Source: IMCC26077 sp964418325 (GTDB taxonomy: Bacteria; Actinomycetota; Actinomycetes; Nanopelagicales; Nanopelagicaceae). Taken from it: a DNA stretch of 64,000 nt. This document shows positions 1-9,090 of the stretch, piece after piece. Location of the stretch: assembly GCA_964418325.1 (NCBI GenBank), contig CAYQLC010000006.1:1-64000 (forward strand). The letters run 5' to 3'. Numbering within the stretch: the stretch's first letter is position 1; every line of letters begins with the position of its first letter. The position numbers and the translations under genes were made by a program. A model generated the notes under the pieces. That model made no database searches. It had not been told where the DNA came from and saw only the letters and a list, made by a program, of their open reading frames with translations.

Positions 1-1000
1 TAGTTGCGCCACCCGAATCAATCGCCTGCGAGGCTTTTGCTAAAGCCGTGACGAACAGTTCCTCAATTTCGCGCCTGGAAAAAATTCCCTCAAAAGCAAT
101 CAACGTTGCCGCAGCATTGAGAAGTACCACCTCGCGCATTGGTCCGGGTTCTCCGCCCAGGATCTCGCGCATATGACGCGCATTTACCTCGGCACTTCCA
201 CCACGTAACGTTTCGATGGGGTTACGCGGTATCCCCCAGCGCTGGGGATCGATTTCCACTACTTCTGATTTTTTATCCGAGATAACGAAGAGATCAGTTG
301 GCGCCGAGAGGCTAATCTCATCGAGGCCATCTTGTCCTCGAAAGACCAATGCATCAACGCCCCGTTCACGAAGCACTTCAGCAACAATCGGAAACATCTC
401 TTGTTTTGCAACCCCTATGGCGTAAGCAAGTGGTTGAGCTGGATTTGATAGCGGACCGAGAATGTTAAATATCGTCGGAAAACCCAGGGATTTGCGCGCT
501 ACAGCTGCATGTCGCATCGCGCTATGAAACATCGGAGCAAAACAGAATCCAATACCCAATTCAGAGATCAAAGTGGCGACCTGCTCACCATTGAGATCGA
601 TTTTGACTCCCAAAGCCTCCAGCACATCTGCTGCTCCAGATTGTGAAGTTGCTGCGCGATTGCCATGTTTAACGACTGTTGCGCCAGCAGCAGCGGCGAC
701 AATTGCTGATGCGGTGGAGATATTGATGGTGTGGAAACCATCGCCACCGGTACCCACCGTGTCTACTGCGCGAGTCTCGATTTTAATGGGAGCGGCATGT
801 GCGTACATCGCATCGATAAAGCCGGCAACTTCCGTTGCGGTTCCACCTTTTTGAGTGTGGAGCGTGAGAAATTCGCTCACTTCTTCACTACTTCGAGCGC
901 CAGAGAGAATCTCTTCCATCACCCTGCGACTGAGTTCGAAGGTCAGGTCACTTCTTCGATCAAGAGCTTCTATCGAAAGTGACCAAATCTCACTGCTCAT
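1..1000 (-). CDS. trpD: Anthranilate phosphoribosyltransferase (3' end beyond window)
   Basis: Transfers phosphoribose from PRPP to anthranilate, the second step of tryptophan synthesis, in the cytoplasm. Translating the minus strand from the ATG at 1000 gives an open frame to the window edge. It carries the family glycine-rich PRPP site DTVGTGGDGFHT, followed by INISTASA and VVKHGNRAATSQSGAADVLEALG, here given in parts: VVKHGNRA and SGAADVLEALG. About 333 residues are visible of the usual ~345, so only the C-terminus is missing. A good ribosome site (AGGGAAG) precedes the start, 13 nt after the stop of the pseudo-receiver gene, so the two are probably co-transcribed. The trpD/ctaE divergent arrangement is the same as in mycobacteria. 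Confidence 0.95.
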   Translation of the reverse strand, partial: MSSEIWSLSIEALDRRSDLTFELSRRVMEEILSGARSSEEVSEFLTLHTQKGGTATEVAGFIDAMYAHAAPIKIETRAVDTVGTGGDGFHTINISTASAIVAAAAGATVVKHGNRAATSQSGAADVLEALGVKIDLNGEQVATLISELGIGFCFAPMFHSAMRHAAVARKSLGFPTIFNILGPLSNPAQPLAYAIGVAKQEMFPIVAEVLRERGVDALVFRGQDGLDEISLSAPTDLFVISDKKSEVVEIDPQRWGIPRNPIETLRGGSAEVNARHMREILGGEPGPMREVVLLNAAATLIAFEGIFSRREIEELFVTALAKASQAIDSGGAT

Positions 1001-1013
1001 AACAAAAACTTCC

Positions 1014-1439
1014 CTAGTGAGATTGTGAGGTTGTAGCTACCACCGAAGTTTTGCGCAAAAGCGCCGCGACCTCCCGAGCGAGGGTTCGTGGATCAATGGG
1101 ATGGAGCACGATTGCATCCAGACGCGCCCATGTTGCCAACCACCGGTCAGCCTCACGGCCAATAACTCCCAGAATTGGTGGTGCGTTGTACACCTCATCT
1201 TTGATCTCACGAGCAAGCCCTAAGCCACCCACTGGAGCTGCCTCGCCATCAACGATAATTAGGTCTGCCGACCCTTTATCGTCGAAATAATCCTTGAGCG
1301 CTGCAGCTGTAGCGAACTCCTTCACCGCGATTGGGGCCAGGTCCGCCGCTGGAGCAGGGGTGATGGAGCGGATCGCTGCCGATCTGACCAGAGAATTGTC
1401 AGAATAAATCACAACGGTTTGAGTCTGCTTTTCGGCCAT
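1014..1439 (-). CDS. Response-regulator-like pseudo-receiver protein
   Basis: A 141-residue stand-alone protein with the length and alternating pattern of a CheY-type receiver domain and no output domain. D64 in LIIVDGE sits where the phospho-acceptor Asp is expected, and D14 marks part of the acidic pocket. The conserved Lys near the C-terminus (normally before Pro) is replaced by H113 in VLHP, and the switch Thr/Ser after the fourth strand appears as Ile/Gly in LGVIG. It is therefore likely a non-canonical or inactive receiver. It lies between trpD and ctaE, a place where related proteins occur in other actinobacteria. Its partner and function are unknown. A leaderless promoter (TAGGAT) precedes the ATG. 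Confidence 0.7.
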   Translation of the reverse strand: MAEKQTQTVVIYSDNSLVRSAAIRSITPAPAADLAPIAVKEFATAAALKDYFDDKGSADLIIVDGEAAPVGGLGLAREIKDEVYNAPPILGVIGREADRWLATWARLDAIVLHPIDPRTLAREVAALLRKTSVVATTSQSH

Positions 1440-1445
1440 GCCCTC

Positions 1446-1451
1446 ATCCTA
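1446..1451 (-). promoter_or_regulatory. -10 element for leaderless transcript of pseudo-receiver gene
   Basis: TAGGAT lies 6 nt before the ATG at 1439 and no Shine-Dalgarno is present, so transcription probably starts at the A of the start codon. Confidence 0.5.
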
Positions 1452-1620
1452 TCTGCCACCCATCTGCCGAACTCTCCAAGAACCGCAACCGGGCGACCAG
1501 CGGGTTAACTCATGCGCTCCTCACGGGCGCCTTCGCGTGATGAGTTTCACCCCGTTTTACCCCCCTCTCCCTGCCTCAAAAACTCCATACCCACGCGAAA
1601 AATCAGGAATAATCGGCCCC

Positions 1621-2259
1621 ATGGCGACCGCAACCCACCAGCAAGATTCCTTTCATGCCAGCTCTACCCGACCAAATCTTGTTGCAGTGGGCACGATCGT
1701 CTGGCTCTCTAGTGAATTGATGTTTTTCGCGGCGCTCTTTGCCATGTACTTCACCACGCGCTCTGTCCAAGGGCCGGAAGTCTGGGCCGAATACACGGAG
1801 CGATTGGCAATCCCCTTCTCCGCGTTTAACACCACCATCTTGGTTTTAAGTTCTGTGACATGCCAGTTCGGTGTCTTTGCCGCTGAGCGCTATCAAGCGC
1901 GGCGCACAGGCAGCCTCTTCAAGATTTCTGAGTGGGGTATGCGCGAATGGTTTGCCCTCACTTTTCTCATGGGCGCATTCTTTGTTGCTGGCCAAATTTA
2001 CGAATACGCCCACCTTGTTATGGAAGATATAACTCTCAGTGGCAGTCCGTATGGCTCTGTCTTCTACATCACCACTGGTTTCCATGGTCTTCACGTCACC
2101 GGTGGCCTTCTCGCCTTCCTCATCGTTCTCATTCGAACGAGTTACGCGCGTAAATTCGGTCACAAGCAAGCGACAACTGCGATTGTTGTCTCGTACTACT
2201 GGCACTTCGTCGACGTTGTGTGGATCGCACTCTTTGCGTCGATCTACTTAGTGAAATAA
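1621..2259 (+). CDS. ctaE: Cytochrome c oxidase subunit III
   Basis: Subunit III of the aa3-type terminal oxidase, an integral membrane protein. The 212-residue product starting at ATG 1621 has five hydrophobic segments and the family features FHGLHVTGG and SYYWHFVDVVW near its C-terminus. The frame is open upstream to 1438, but the upstream part is hydrophilic and unlike the family, so ATG 1621 is preferred. The order ctaE-qcrC-qcrA-qcrB, with 15 nt between ctaE and qcrC, is the standard actinobacterial bcc operon and fits assembly of a bcc-aa3 supercomplex. The divergent pseudo-receiver gene lies upstream, leaving about 180 nt for promoters; AATAAT 7 nt before the ATG is a weak leaderless -10 candidate. 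Confidence 0.95.
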   Translation: MATATHQQDSFHASSTRPNLVAVGTIVWLSSELMFFAALFAMYFTTRSVQGPEVWAEYTERLAIPFSAFNTTILVLSSVTCQFGVFAAERYQARRTGSLFKISEWGMREWFALTFLMGAFFVAGQIYEYAHLVMEDITLSGSPYGSVFYITTGFHGLHVTGGLLAFLIVLIRTSYARKFGHKQATTAIVVSYYWHFVDVVWIALFASIYLVK

Positions 2260-2274
2260 GGGAGCGCAAACCTA

Positions 2275-3072
2275 ATGTTTATGTTCAAGTGGCTTTCAGG
2301 TAAGCGGCGTCATCGCGCCATGGCACCAGCGCTCTTGGTCATGGGTCTCTTTCTCATTGGTGGTATCTACTCGATAGCTGCCTCGCCAAGCAATGCAACG
2401 GCGAGTAATGCGAAATCGACACTTATCGAGGAAGGTAAGAGCATTTTCATGCGTGGCTGCTCTTCATGCCATGGCCTCAATGCTGAAGGTAGCGGAATCG
2501 CCCCCTCGCTAATTGGCGTAGGAGCGGCATCGGTTGATTTCCAGGTGGCGACCGGTCGTATGCCGATGGCAGATATGAGCCAACAGGCGATGCGGAAAAA
2601 GCCCCTCTATTCACCGGAGGAAATTGCAGCGCTTGCTGCCTACGTTGCACACCTTGCGCCGGGACCAGCGATTCCTACTGCAGAACAATTGAATTATGAA
2701 CGTGATGGAAATGTTGCTGAAGGCGGCGAGCTCTTTCGCACTAACTGCGCCATGTGCCACAACGCAGCAGCGCAAGGTGGAGCGCTCACTGCAGGAAAAT
2801 ATGCGCCCACCCTCATGGGAGTTGAGCCGGTTCATATCTACGAAGCGATGATTACCGGCCCGCAGGCGATGCCGGTCTTTGGTGATCAAGCGCTAACTCC
2901 AGAAGAGAAGTTGTCGATTATCAAATGGGTGAAGTCGGTCGAGAGTGAAGGCAGTTATGGTGGCGCCGCGCTCGGAAAAGTTGGCCCCGTCACTGAGGGT
3001 CTACTTGCATGGGTATTAGGACTAGGTTCGCTAATTGGTATCGCTGTGTGGTTAGCAACGAAGGCTCGCTAA
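2275..3072 (+). CDS. qcrC: Menaquinol-cytochrome c reductase, dihaem cytochrome c subunit
   Basis: Actinobacterial bcc complexes use a membrane-anchored dihaem cytochrome c that passes electrons straight to the aa3 oxidase without soluble cytochrome c. The 265-residue protein has an N-terminal hydrophobic helix (about 17-36), two haem c sites (CSSCH at 62-66 and CAMCH at 158-162), and a C-terminal membrane helix (about 241-261). The initial Met-Phe-Met leaves two possible starts, at 2275 or 2281; a purine-rich site (GGGAG) lies upstream of both. It is followed by qcrA after 34 nt. Confidence 0.95.
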   Translation: MFMFKWLSGKRRHRAMAPALLVMGLFLIGGIYSIAASPSNATASNAKSTLIEEGKSIFMRGCSSCHGLNAEGSGIAPSLIGVGAASVDFQVATGRMPMADMSQQAMRKKPLYSPEEIAALAAYVAHLAPGPAIPTAEQLNYERDGNVAEGGELFRTNCAMCHNAAAQGGALTAGKYAPTLMGVEPVHIYEAMITGPQAMPVFGDQALTPEEKLSIIKWVKSVESEGSYGGAALGKVGPVTEGLLAWVLGLGSLIGIAVWLATKAR

Positions 3073-3106
3073 GTATTTTCGGTACGAGAGAAATGGGTTA
3101 AGAGAA

Positions 3107-4099
3107 ATGTCGAAAGAAATCACCCCACTTCAAGACCCAGGTTTGCCTCACCATGTCCATCGCAAAGCTGACACGGATCCGCAGGCAGAAAAACGCGCGG
3201 AGCGGCAGGTCTCTATCCTCTTCCTGCTCTCATCAGCAGGAACACTTCTCTTTATCTATTCCTTCATTTGGATTCCTACCGATCGCTTTGTCTTCGTGCC
3301 AGTACTTGGTAACACCAATGCTCATCAATTGGGAATTGGAGCGGGATTAGGGTTCGCGCTCTTCTTTATTGGCGCAGGTGCTGTCCATTGGGCAAAAACT
3401 CTGATGCCGGACGAAGAGGTAGTGGCCCAGCGCCATCAAATGCGCTCCAGTGATGAAGATCGCGCTTCATTTGTCGAAACTGTTAAGGGCGAAGCGGCAA
3501 AAGTTCAACTCGGGCGACGATCAATGATCAAGCGAAGTCTCGGGCTCTCACTTGGACTTGTTGGGCTCTCACCGCTGATCCTGCTTCGCGATTTGGGCCC
3601 ACTCCCCGAGAAATCGCTCCTCAAAACAACATGGGATAAAGGCGTGCGCATTGTGACCGACCCAGGCAATCGACCGCTGCGACCTGAAGATCTCGAAGTA
3701 GGAGCAATCGTGCACGTCCTCCCTGAAATCAAGGATCCAGAGCATCGAAAACTCAAAGACATCGCCAAAGATGCCTCCATTTTGATTCGTGTTCGTCCTG
3801 CGGAACTCAAGCTTTCCGAGGAGCGAATGTCATGGACTTACCAAGGAATTATTGCCTTCTCGAAGATTTGCTCCCACATGGGCTGTCCGGTGGCGCTCTA
3901 CGAACAGACCACCAAGCATCTACTCTGCCCGTGTCATCAATCGACCTTTGATGTTCCAACCGGTGCCAAGGTTATCTTTGGCCCCGCTGCGCGCCCTCTG
4001 CCACAATTAGCCATCACAGTCGATAGTGAGGGTTACCTCATCGCCGCTGCGCCATTTAACGAACCTGTTGGACCTAGCTTCTGGGAGCGAAACTCATGA
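3107..4099 (+). CDS. qcrA: Menaquinol-cytochrome c reductase, Rieske iron-sulfur subunit
   Basis: Carries the 2Fe-2S cluster that oxidises menaquinol in the bcc complex. The 330-residue length and three N-terminal hydrophobic helices (about 36-57, 73-97 and 145-162) are typical of actinobacterial Rieske proteins, which are longer than proteobacterial ones. Cluster ligands are C255 and H257 in CSHMGC and C274 and H277 in CPCH; C260 and C276 would form the disulfide. GRRSMIKRS just before the third helix is a Tat-like twin-arginine motif. The last four bases overlap the qcrB start (ATGA), indicating translational coupling. Confidence 0.96.
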   Translation: MSKEITPLQDPGLPHHVHRKADTDPQAEKRAERQVSILFLLSSAGTLLFIYSFIWIPTDRFVFVPVLGNTNAHQLGIGAGLGFALFFIGAGAVHWAKTLMPDEEVVAQRHQMRSSDEDRASFVETVKGEAAKVQLGRRSMIKRSLGLSLGLVGLSPLILLRDLGPLPEKSLLKTTWDKGVRIVTDPGNRPLRPEDLEVGAIVHVLPEIKDPEHRKLKDIAKDASILIRVRPAELKLSEERMSWTYQGIIAFSKICSHMGCPVALYEQTTKHLLCPCHQSTFDVPTGAKVIFGPAARPLPQLAITVDSEGYLIAAAPFNEPVGPSFWERNS

Positions 4100-5694
4100 A
4101 ATCACGTCGCGAGAAAGTCGCTGGAGGCGTAGCTAATTTTATCGATGAGCGCACTGGTGCTGCTAAATGGGTGAAGAAAAATCTTCAGAAAGTCTTCCCC
4201 GATCATTGGTCGTTCATGCTTGGAGAAATCGCTCTTTATTCCTTCGTCATTCTCTTGCTCTCTGGAACTTTCTTGACGTTCTGGTTTGTACCTTCGCAGG
4301 AAGAAATCGTCTACAACGGTTCGTATCAAGCCCTGCAAGGGGTAAAGATGTCCGAGGCTTATGCGTCAACGCTGAACATCACCTTCGATGTGCGCGGTGG
4401 ACTCTTAATGCGCCAGGTGCATCACTGGGCGGCGCTGCTCTTCCTTGCAGCAATGGTGGCTCACCTTCTTCGTGTCTTCTTTACCGGCGCCTTCCGTAAA
4501 CCACGTGAGCTCAACTGGGTTCTTGGGGTTGCGCTATTAACCCTTGGTATCGTCGAAGGATTCCTTGGCTATTCACTTCCTGATGATCTGCTCTCGGGCA
4601 CTGGTGTACGTATTGCCCAAGCCATCATCCAAGCGATTCCAGTTCTGGGTACCTACCTAGCCTTCTTTGCCTTTGGCGGCGAATTCCCCGGCACTGTCTT
4701 TATCCCCCGTATCTATACCGTGCACGTACTCCTCATTCCGGGAATCATCCTCGCGCTCATTACTGTGCACTTGATGCTCGTCTGGTACCAAAAGCACACT
4801 CAATATCCTGGCGCAGGCAGAACCGAGAAGAACGTTGTCGGCTACCCACTCCTTCCGGTCTACATGGCGAAGGCTGGTGGTTTCTTCTTCATCGTCTTTG
4901 GTGTGACCGTGCTCCTTGGAGCCTTCGCGCAGATCAACCCGATTTGGATATTTGGTCCCTACACGCCAACGCAAATTTCTGCCGGTTCACAACCGGACTG
5001 GTACATGGGATGGCTCGATGGGCTAGTGCGCATGTCTCCACCTCTGGAGACGCATGCCTTTGGATACACCATCTCGTGGAACATTCTTCTTCCCGGCTTA
5101 ATCTTGCCGGGAATTATCTTCACTGGAATGGCGCTCTATCCATTCATCGAAGCATGGGCCACCGGAGATAAGCGTGAGCACCATCTCCTCGATCGCCCGC
5201 GCAACGCTCCCACCCGTACCGCTATCGGCGCGATGTCCTTGACCTTCATGGTCGTTGCACTCATCAACGGCGGTAACGACCTCATCGCAACGCACTTCAA
5301 CCTCAGCATTAATCAGATTATGTGGGCAACGCGAATCAGCATCATCGTGCTACCGCCACTTGCGTACATCATTACCAAGCGCGTCTGTCTCTCACTGCAG
5401 CGTTACGACCGAGAGCTCGTTCTTCATGGACGGGAAACTGGTCGCCTCGTCATGTTGCCACATGGTGAATACATTGAAGTTCATGAGCCCATCTCGCCGG
5501 AGAAGGCTTACATGCTCACTCAGCATGAACAACTCCTCCCCCTGGAAGCTCCTGAAGCGGATGCCAATGGAGTCGCTCCTCGTGGCGGAATCAAAGCCAA
5601 GGTTCGCTCACGCTTAAGTAAGGCGCTTCTAGGTGAGCAGATTGCTAAACCCACTCCAGAGGATGTTAAGGCCCTCGAGGGTGGTCACCACTAA
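4096..5694 (+). CDS. qcrB: Menaquinol-cytochrome c reductase, cytochrome b subunit
   Basis: Dihaem cytochrome b of the bcc complex; contains the quinol oxidation and reduction sites. The 532-residue protein shows the paired haem-ligand histidines in RQVHHWAALLF with AHLLRVFF and in YTVHVLLIPG with VHLMLVWY, and the quinol-site region around GSQPDWYMGWLDG. Like other actinobacterial QcrB, it has a long cytoplasmic C-terminal extension (about residues 420-532) beyond the last helix. Its stop overlaps by four bases the stop of the convergent acetyltransferase gene. Confidence 0.96.
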   Translation: MKSRREKVAGGVANFIDERTGAAKWVKKNLQKVFPDHWSFMLGEIALYSFVILLLSGTFLTFWFVPSQEEIVYNGSYQALQGVKMSEAYASTLNITFDVRGGLLMRQVHHWAALLFLAAMVAHLLRVFFTGAFRKPRELNWVLGVALLTLGIVEGFLGYSLPDDLLSGTGVRIAQAIIQAIPVLGTYLAFFAFGGEFPGTVFIPRIYTVHVLLIPGIILALITVHLMLVWYQKHTQYPGAGRTEKNVVGYPLLPVYMAKAGGFFFIVFGVTVLLGAFAQINPIWIFGPYTPTQISAGSQPDWYMGWLDGLVRMSPPLETHAFGYTISWNILLPGLILPGIIFTGMALYPFIEAWATGDKREHHLLDRPRNAPTRTAIGAMSLTFMVVALINGGNDLIATHFNLSINQIMWATRISIIVLPPLAYIITKRVCLSLQRYDRELVLHGRETGRLVMLPHGEYIEVHEPISPEKAYMLTQHEQLLPLEAPEADANGVAPRGGIKAKVRSRLSKALLGEQIAKPTPEDVKALEGGHH

Positions 5695-6179
5695 ATAGCT
5701 CTCCGATAATTAGTCGCAGGAGACTCCGCACTACCCGCAGGACATGTTCTGCAGGCGCTCTCTTTCTCCGCTAACCCAGCAGCGCGTGCAGCCTTTTGTG
5801 AAGCGAGGTTGAGATCAGAGATACATGCCTGCAAATATTTGATCTTTGGGTCGGTTGCCGCATACACAGCAACGAGATTAATTGCCTCCTGGGTAGCACC
5901 TTTCCCGCGCCCCCAAGGCGCGATCCAATAACCAAGATCGGCAACACCCTCTTCATCGACACCGTGAATCGAAATCACTCCCACGGGCTCTGATTTTCTG
6001 GCTCCATTCCTCTCAATGACCCAGATCTTGTACTCAGGAAATTCGCCGCGAACAAAACTTTCTGCATGCTCCATCAAATAAGGCTTGGGAATTGTCGTCC
6101 AAAATTGAATCTGTTCATCCTGACACGCATCAAATATCCATTGGGCATCACTGAGCTGAATCCCTCTGATCGAATGCAT
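5691..6179 (-). CDS. GNAT-family N-acetyltransferase
   Basis: A 162-residue protein of the RimJ/RimL-like acetyltransferase group, expected to move an acetyl group from acetyl-CoA to an amine, perhaps a protein N-terminus. The acetyl-CoA loop appears as APWGRGKGATQEA, after a strand reading VADLGYWI. The C-terminal tail (CRTCPAGS) holds two cysteines and is unlike the usual family end. It follows ctaF by 27 nt but has its own leaderless promoter (TACAGT). The substrate cannot be told from sequence. Confidence 0.8.
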   Translation of the reverse strand: MHSIRGIQLSDAQWIFDACQDEQIQFWTTIPKPYLMEHAESFVRGEFPEYKIWVIERNGARKSEPVGVISIHGVDEEGVADLGYWIAPWGRGKGATQEAINLVAVYAATDPKIKYLQACISDLNLASQKAARAAGLAEKESACRTCPAGSAESPATNYRRAI

Positions 6180-6185
6180 GGTGCT

Positions 6186-6191
6186 ACTGTA
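6186..6191 (-). promoter_or_regulatory. -10 element for leaderless transcript of GNAT gene
   Basis: TACAGT lies 6 nt before the ATG at 6179; no ribosome site is visible. Confidence 0.45.
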
Positions 6192-6206
6192 ATGAACGAG
6201 GGGCGT

Positions 6207-6593
6207 TTACTGTCGTTCGTATTGCATTGACCAGCCCATAATTGAAATCATGAGCGCGGAGGCGCCAATCAAGGTCATCCACCAGCCAAGAATCAAACCC
6301 AAGCCTGTAATGGTGGCAAACAGCGCAACAACTAATGGCCACCAGGAGTGCGGGCTGAAGAAGCCTTGCTCCCCTGCGCGATCGGCGATTTCACCCTCAA
6401 GATTATCTTCAGGAAGGGTCGCGCCAAGTCGTCGATTAGTAAACCAGAAGTAAAAGGCAATAAGCGCGGCAAGACAGGTGCTCAGGATGAGAGCAACGAT
6501 GCCCACGATCTCTTCCGACCAGAAACCATAAACCGCTGTTGTGATCGCATAAAAGACCGCTATTCCGCCAAATAGTTGCCATCCAAATTTCAT
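6207..6593 (-). CDS. ctaF: Cytochrome c oxidase subunit IV (actinobacterial type)
   Basis: Small membrane subunit found only in actinobacterial aa3 oxidases. The 128-residue protein has paired N-terminal helices (about 5-22 and 27-49), a short loop bearing acidic residues (EDNLEGEIADRAGEQGFF), then a conserved HSWWPLVVA entry into the second helix pair. This layout and length fit the family. An AGGAG ribosome site precedes the ATG and the gene starts 10 nt after ctaD, so ctaC-ctaD-ctaF form one transcript. Confidence 0.92.
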   Translation of the reverse strand: MKFGWQLFGGIAVFYAITTAVYGFWSEEIVGIVALILSTCLAALIAFYFWFTNRRLGATLPEDNLEGEIADRAGEQGFFSPHSWWPLVVALFATITGLGLILGWWMTLIGASALMISIMGWSMQYERQ

Positions 6594-6603
6594 GGGCTAA
6601 CTC

Positions 6604-8256
6604 CTAGCGCTTCTCGGCAACTTCGGGGTGATGGAGATCGAATGCAGGGCGCTCACTTCTAATCCGTGGAATCGAGGTGAAGTTATGGCGCGGTGGTGGA
6701 CAGCTGGTCGCCCACTCCAATGAACCGCCATAGCCCCATGGATCATCGACGGTCACCTTCGGAGCGTTGCGAGTGATCCAGATGTTAAGCAAGAACGGGA
6801 TGGTCGAGAAGGCGAGCAGGAAGGCGCCAACCGTGGAAATCATGTTCATACCGGTGAAGCCATCACTAGCGAGATAATCAGCGTAGCGACGAGGCATACC
6901 CACTATTCCGAGCCAGTGTTGGATGAGGAAGGTTAAGTGGAAGCCGACAAGAACGGTCCAGAAATGAATCTTTCCAAGAGTCTCGTTGAGCATTCGGCCG
7001 GTGAATTTCGGCCACCAGAAGTAGAAGCCGCCAAACATCGCGAAGACCACAGTTCCAAAGATCACATAGTGGAAGTGTGCGACGACGAAGTATGAAGCTG
7101 ACACAGCAAAATCAAGTGGTGGGCTCGCAAGGATAATTCCGGTCAATCCGCCAAAGAGGAAGGTAATCAAGAATCCAATAGACCAGATCATTGGCGTATC
7201 CATATGGACTTTGCCGCGCCACATCGTGCCGATCCAGTTAAAGAATTTCACCCCAGTGGGGACACCAATCAGGAAGGTCATGAAGGAGAAGAAGGGAAGT
7301 AAGACTTGGCCCGTGGTAAAGAGATGATGCGCCCAGACTGCTACCGAAAGCGCAGCAATGGCGATAGTTGCGGCAACTAATCCTTTGTAACCAAAGATCG
7401 GCTTCCTGCTAAAGACCGGCAAGATTTCACTGACAATTCCAAAGAATGGCAAGGCCAAGATGTACACCTCTGGGTGTCCAAAGAACCAGAAGAGATGTTG
7501 CCAGAGCATCGCTCCACCATTTGCTGGATCAAAGATAAGCGCACCAAAGCGTCGATCGGCTTCAAGACCTAGTAGCGCTGCCGCTAGAGGTGGGAAGGCA
7601 AGAAGAATCAAAATAGATGTGAGCAATACGTTCCAGGTGAAGATCGACATTCGGAACATCGTCATTCCTGGGGCGCGCATACAAAAGATCGTGGTGATGA
7701 AGTTGACGCCACCAAGAATCGTTCCAAGTCCGCCAATGGCAAGTCCCATAATCCATAGATCACTACCAATACCTGGCGAATATTCAGCGCTTGATAGCGG
7801 TGCGTACGCAGTCCAACCGAATGACGGTGCACCTCCAGGGGTAAAGAAGCCCGCAATCGCCATGATGCCACCGAAGAGATAGAGCCAATACGAGAGCATA
7901 TTCATGCGCGGAAAGGCGACATCTGCAGCACCGATTTGTAAGGGCATGATTTCGTTCGCAAAACCAACAAATAACGGAGTTGCAAACATAAGCAACATGA
8001 TGATGCCGTGCATGGTGAAGAGCTGGTTGTACTGCTCGACGCTCAGGAATTGCAGACCTGGGCGGGCTAACTCAGCGCGCATAAAGAGCGCCATCACTCC
8101 GCCGATGAGGAACCAGATGAAAGAAGTTATGAGGTAGAGGTGACCGATAACTTTATGATCGGTAGTTGTCAACCATTTGACAATGATGCGCCCCTTGCTT
8201 TGCGGCTCCACCGGTCGATTTGGCGTAATCGTCGGGCGCTCAGCATAAGTTGTCAT
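6604..8256 (-). CDS. ctaD: Cytochrome c oxidase subunit I
   Basis: Catalytic subunit of the aa3 oxidase, with low-spin haem a and the haem a3/CuB centre where oxygen is reduced. The 550-residue protein has about twelve membrane helices. HPEVYIL carries the CuB-ligand His and the Tyr that crosslinks to it, AHHLF supplies further CuB histidines, and VAHFHYVIFG holds the haem a3 and haem a ligands. The long hydrophilic C-terminus (from about residue 515) is typical of actinobacterial CtaD. Its start overlaps the ctaC stop by four bases. Confidence 0.97.
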   Translation of the reverse strand: MTTYAERPTITPNRPVEPQSKGRIIVKWLTTTDHKVIGHLYLITSFIWFLIGGVMALFMRAELARPGLQFLSVEQYNQLFTMHGIIMLLMFATPLFVGFANEIMPLQIGAADVAFPRMNMLSYWLYLFGGIMAIAGFFTPGGAPSFGWTAYAPLSSAEYSPGIGSDLWIMGLAIGGLGTILGGVNFITTIFCMRAPGMTMFRMSIFTWNVLLTSILILLAFPPLAAALLGLEADRRFGALIFDPANGGAMLWQHLFWFFGHPEVYILALPFFGIVSEILPVFSRKPIFGYKGLVAATIAIAALSVAVWAHHLFTTGQVLLPFFSFMTFLIGVPTGVKFFNWIGTMWRGKVHMDTPMIWSIGFLITFLFGGLTGIILASPPLDFAVSASYFVVAHFHYVIFGTVVFAMFGGFYFWWPKFTGRMLNETLGKIHFWTVLVGFHLTFLIQHWLGIVGMPRRYADYLASDGFTGMNMISTVGAFLLAFSTIPFLLNIWITRNAPKVTVDDPWGYGGSLEWATSCPPPRHNFTSIPRIRSERPAFDLHHPEVAEKR

Positions 8257-9032
8257 GCAACACCACCTTTAAGTGAATTGACGTAATTCTGATATTCAAC
8301 AGGTGAAACCACTTTTACGGTGAACCGCATTTGCGAATGGTTGCGACCGCAATGCATATTGCAGAATCCTGGGTAGGTTCCCTCTTTTTGCGCCGTAAAT
8401 TCAAATTGGTTCTTGACGTAGGGCAAGGCCTGCATCTGCATCATAAATGCTGGGATCCAGATGCTGTGCACAACATCAGAGGCTGTCAGATTGATTCGAA
8501 TGCGCTCACCAACCGGGAGATAGAGGGTCGGTAACTTCTCCGGTGTGCCAGTTACCGTGGTGCCTTGCGCCTCGGGATAAGTGAATTGCCAAGCCCATTG
8601 GATTGCATTGACGTCAATTTCTTTGACTGCAACATTTGCTGGCGAAATTTTTGTGATGGTCGATTGATCGCGAGCGGTGAAGTAGAAAAGCACCGCAACG
8701 ATGATAAAAGGGATGACTGTGTAGATGATTTCCAAAGGAAGGTGGTAGCTCACTTGCTCTGGCAATTCTTCGCTCGATCCGGCAGCGACTTTTTTCTTCG
8801 CTCGATAGCGGAATGCAGCCCATAAAATCAGCGCTGCAGTAATCGCGCCAACAACAAAGGCGGCAATCCACGCCCCCTGCCAGAGCGAGAGCGAAATGTC
8901 GTTGATATCGGTGACCCCGCGCGGAAAACCTAGAGCAGGTAAATTTTCGGAGGAACAGCCAGCAAGGAGCGGGCTCGAGAGCGCCAGAAGGAAAAGCGCG
9001 CCTCTTCTCATTTTTCGCTCCCCTAAGGACAT
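8253..9032 (-). CDS. ctaC: Cytochrome c oxidase subunit II
   Basis: Binds the CuA centre that accepts electrons from cytochrome c, here probably straight from QcrC. The 259-residue protein has a lipobox LLAGC (Cys26), two membrane helices (about 50-72 and 96-118), and a CuA site of the form C-x3-C-x3-H-x2-M in FCNMHCGRNHSQM. A leaderless promoter (TATCCT) sits 6 nt before the ATG at 9032, supporting this start over the internal ATG at residue 8. First gene of the ctaC-ctaD-ctaF operon. Confidence 0.96.
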   Translation of the reverse strand: MSLGERKMRRGALFLLALSSPLLAGCSSENLPALGFPRGVTDINDISLSLWQGAWIAAFVVGAITAALILWAAFRYRAKKKVAAGSSEELPEQVSYHLPLEIIYTVIPFIIVAVLFYFTARDQSTITKISPANVAVKEIDVNAIQWAWQFTYPEAQGTTVTGTPEKLPTLYLPVGERIRINLTASDVVHSIWIPAFMMQMQALPYVKNQFEFTAQKEGTYPGFCNMHCGRNHSQMRFTVKVVSPVEYQNYVNSLKGGVA

Positions 9033-9038
9033 AGGGCA

Positions 9039-9044
9039 AGGATA
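9039..9044 (-). promoter_or_regulatory. -10 element for leaderless ctaC transcript
   Basis: TATCCT lies 6 nt upstream of the ctaC ATG, with no Shine-Dalgarno between them. Confidence 0.5.
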
Positions 9045-9090
9045 GTCGCCCCTTTCGCTAACCCGAGAGTTGGCGAGTACCTTCTACCTC

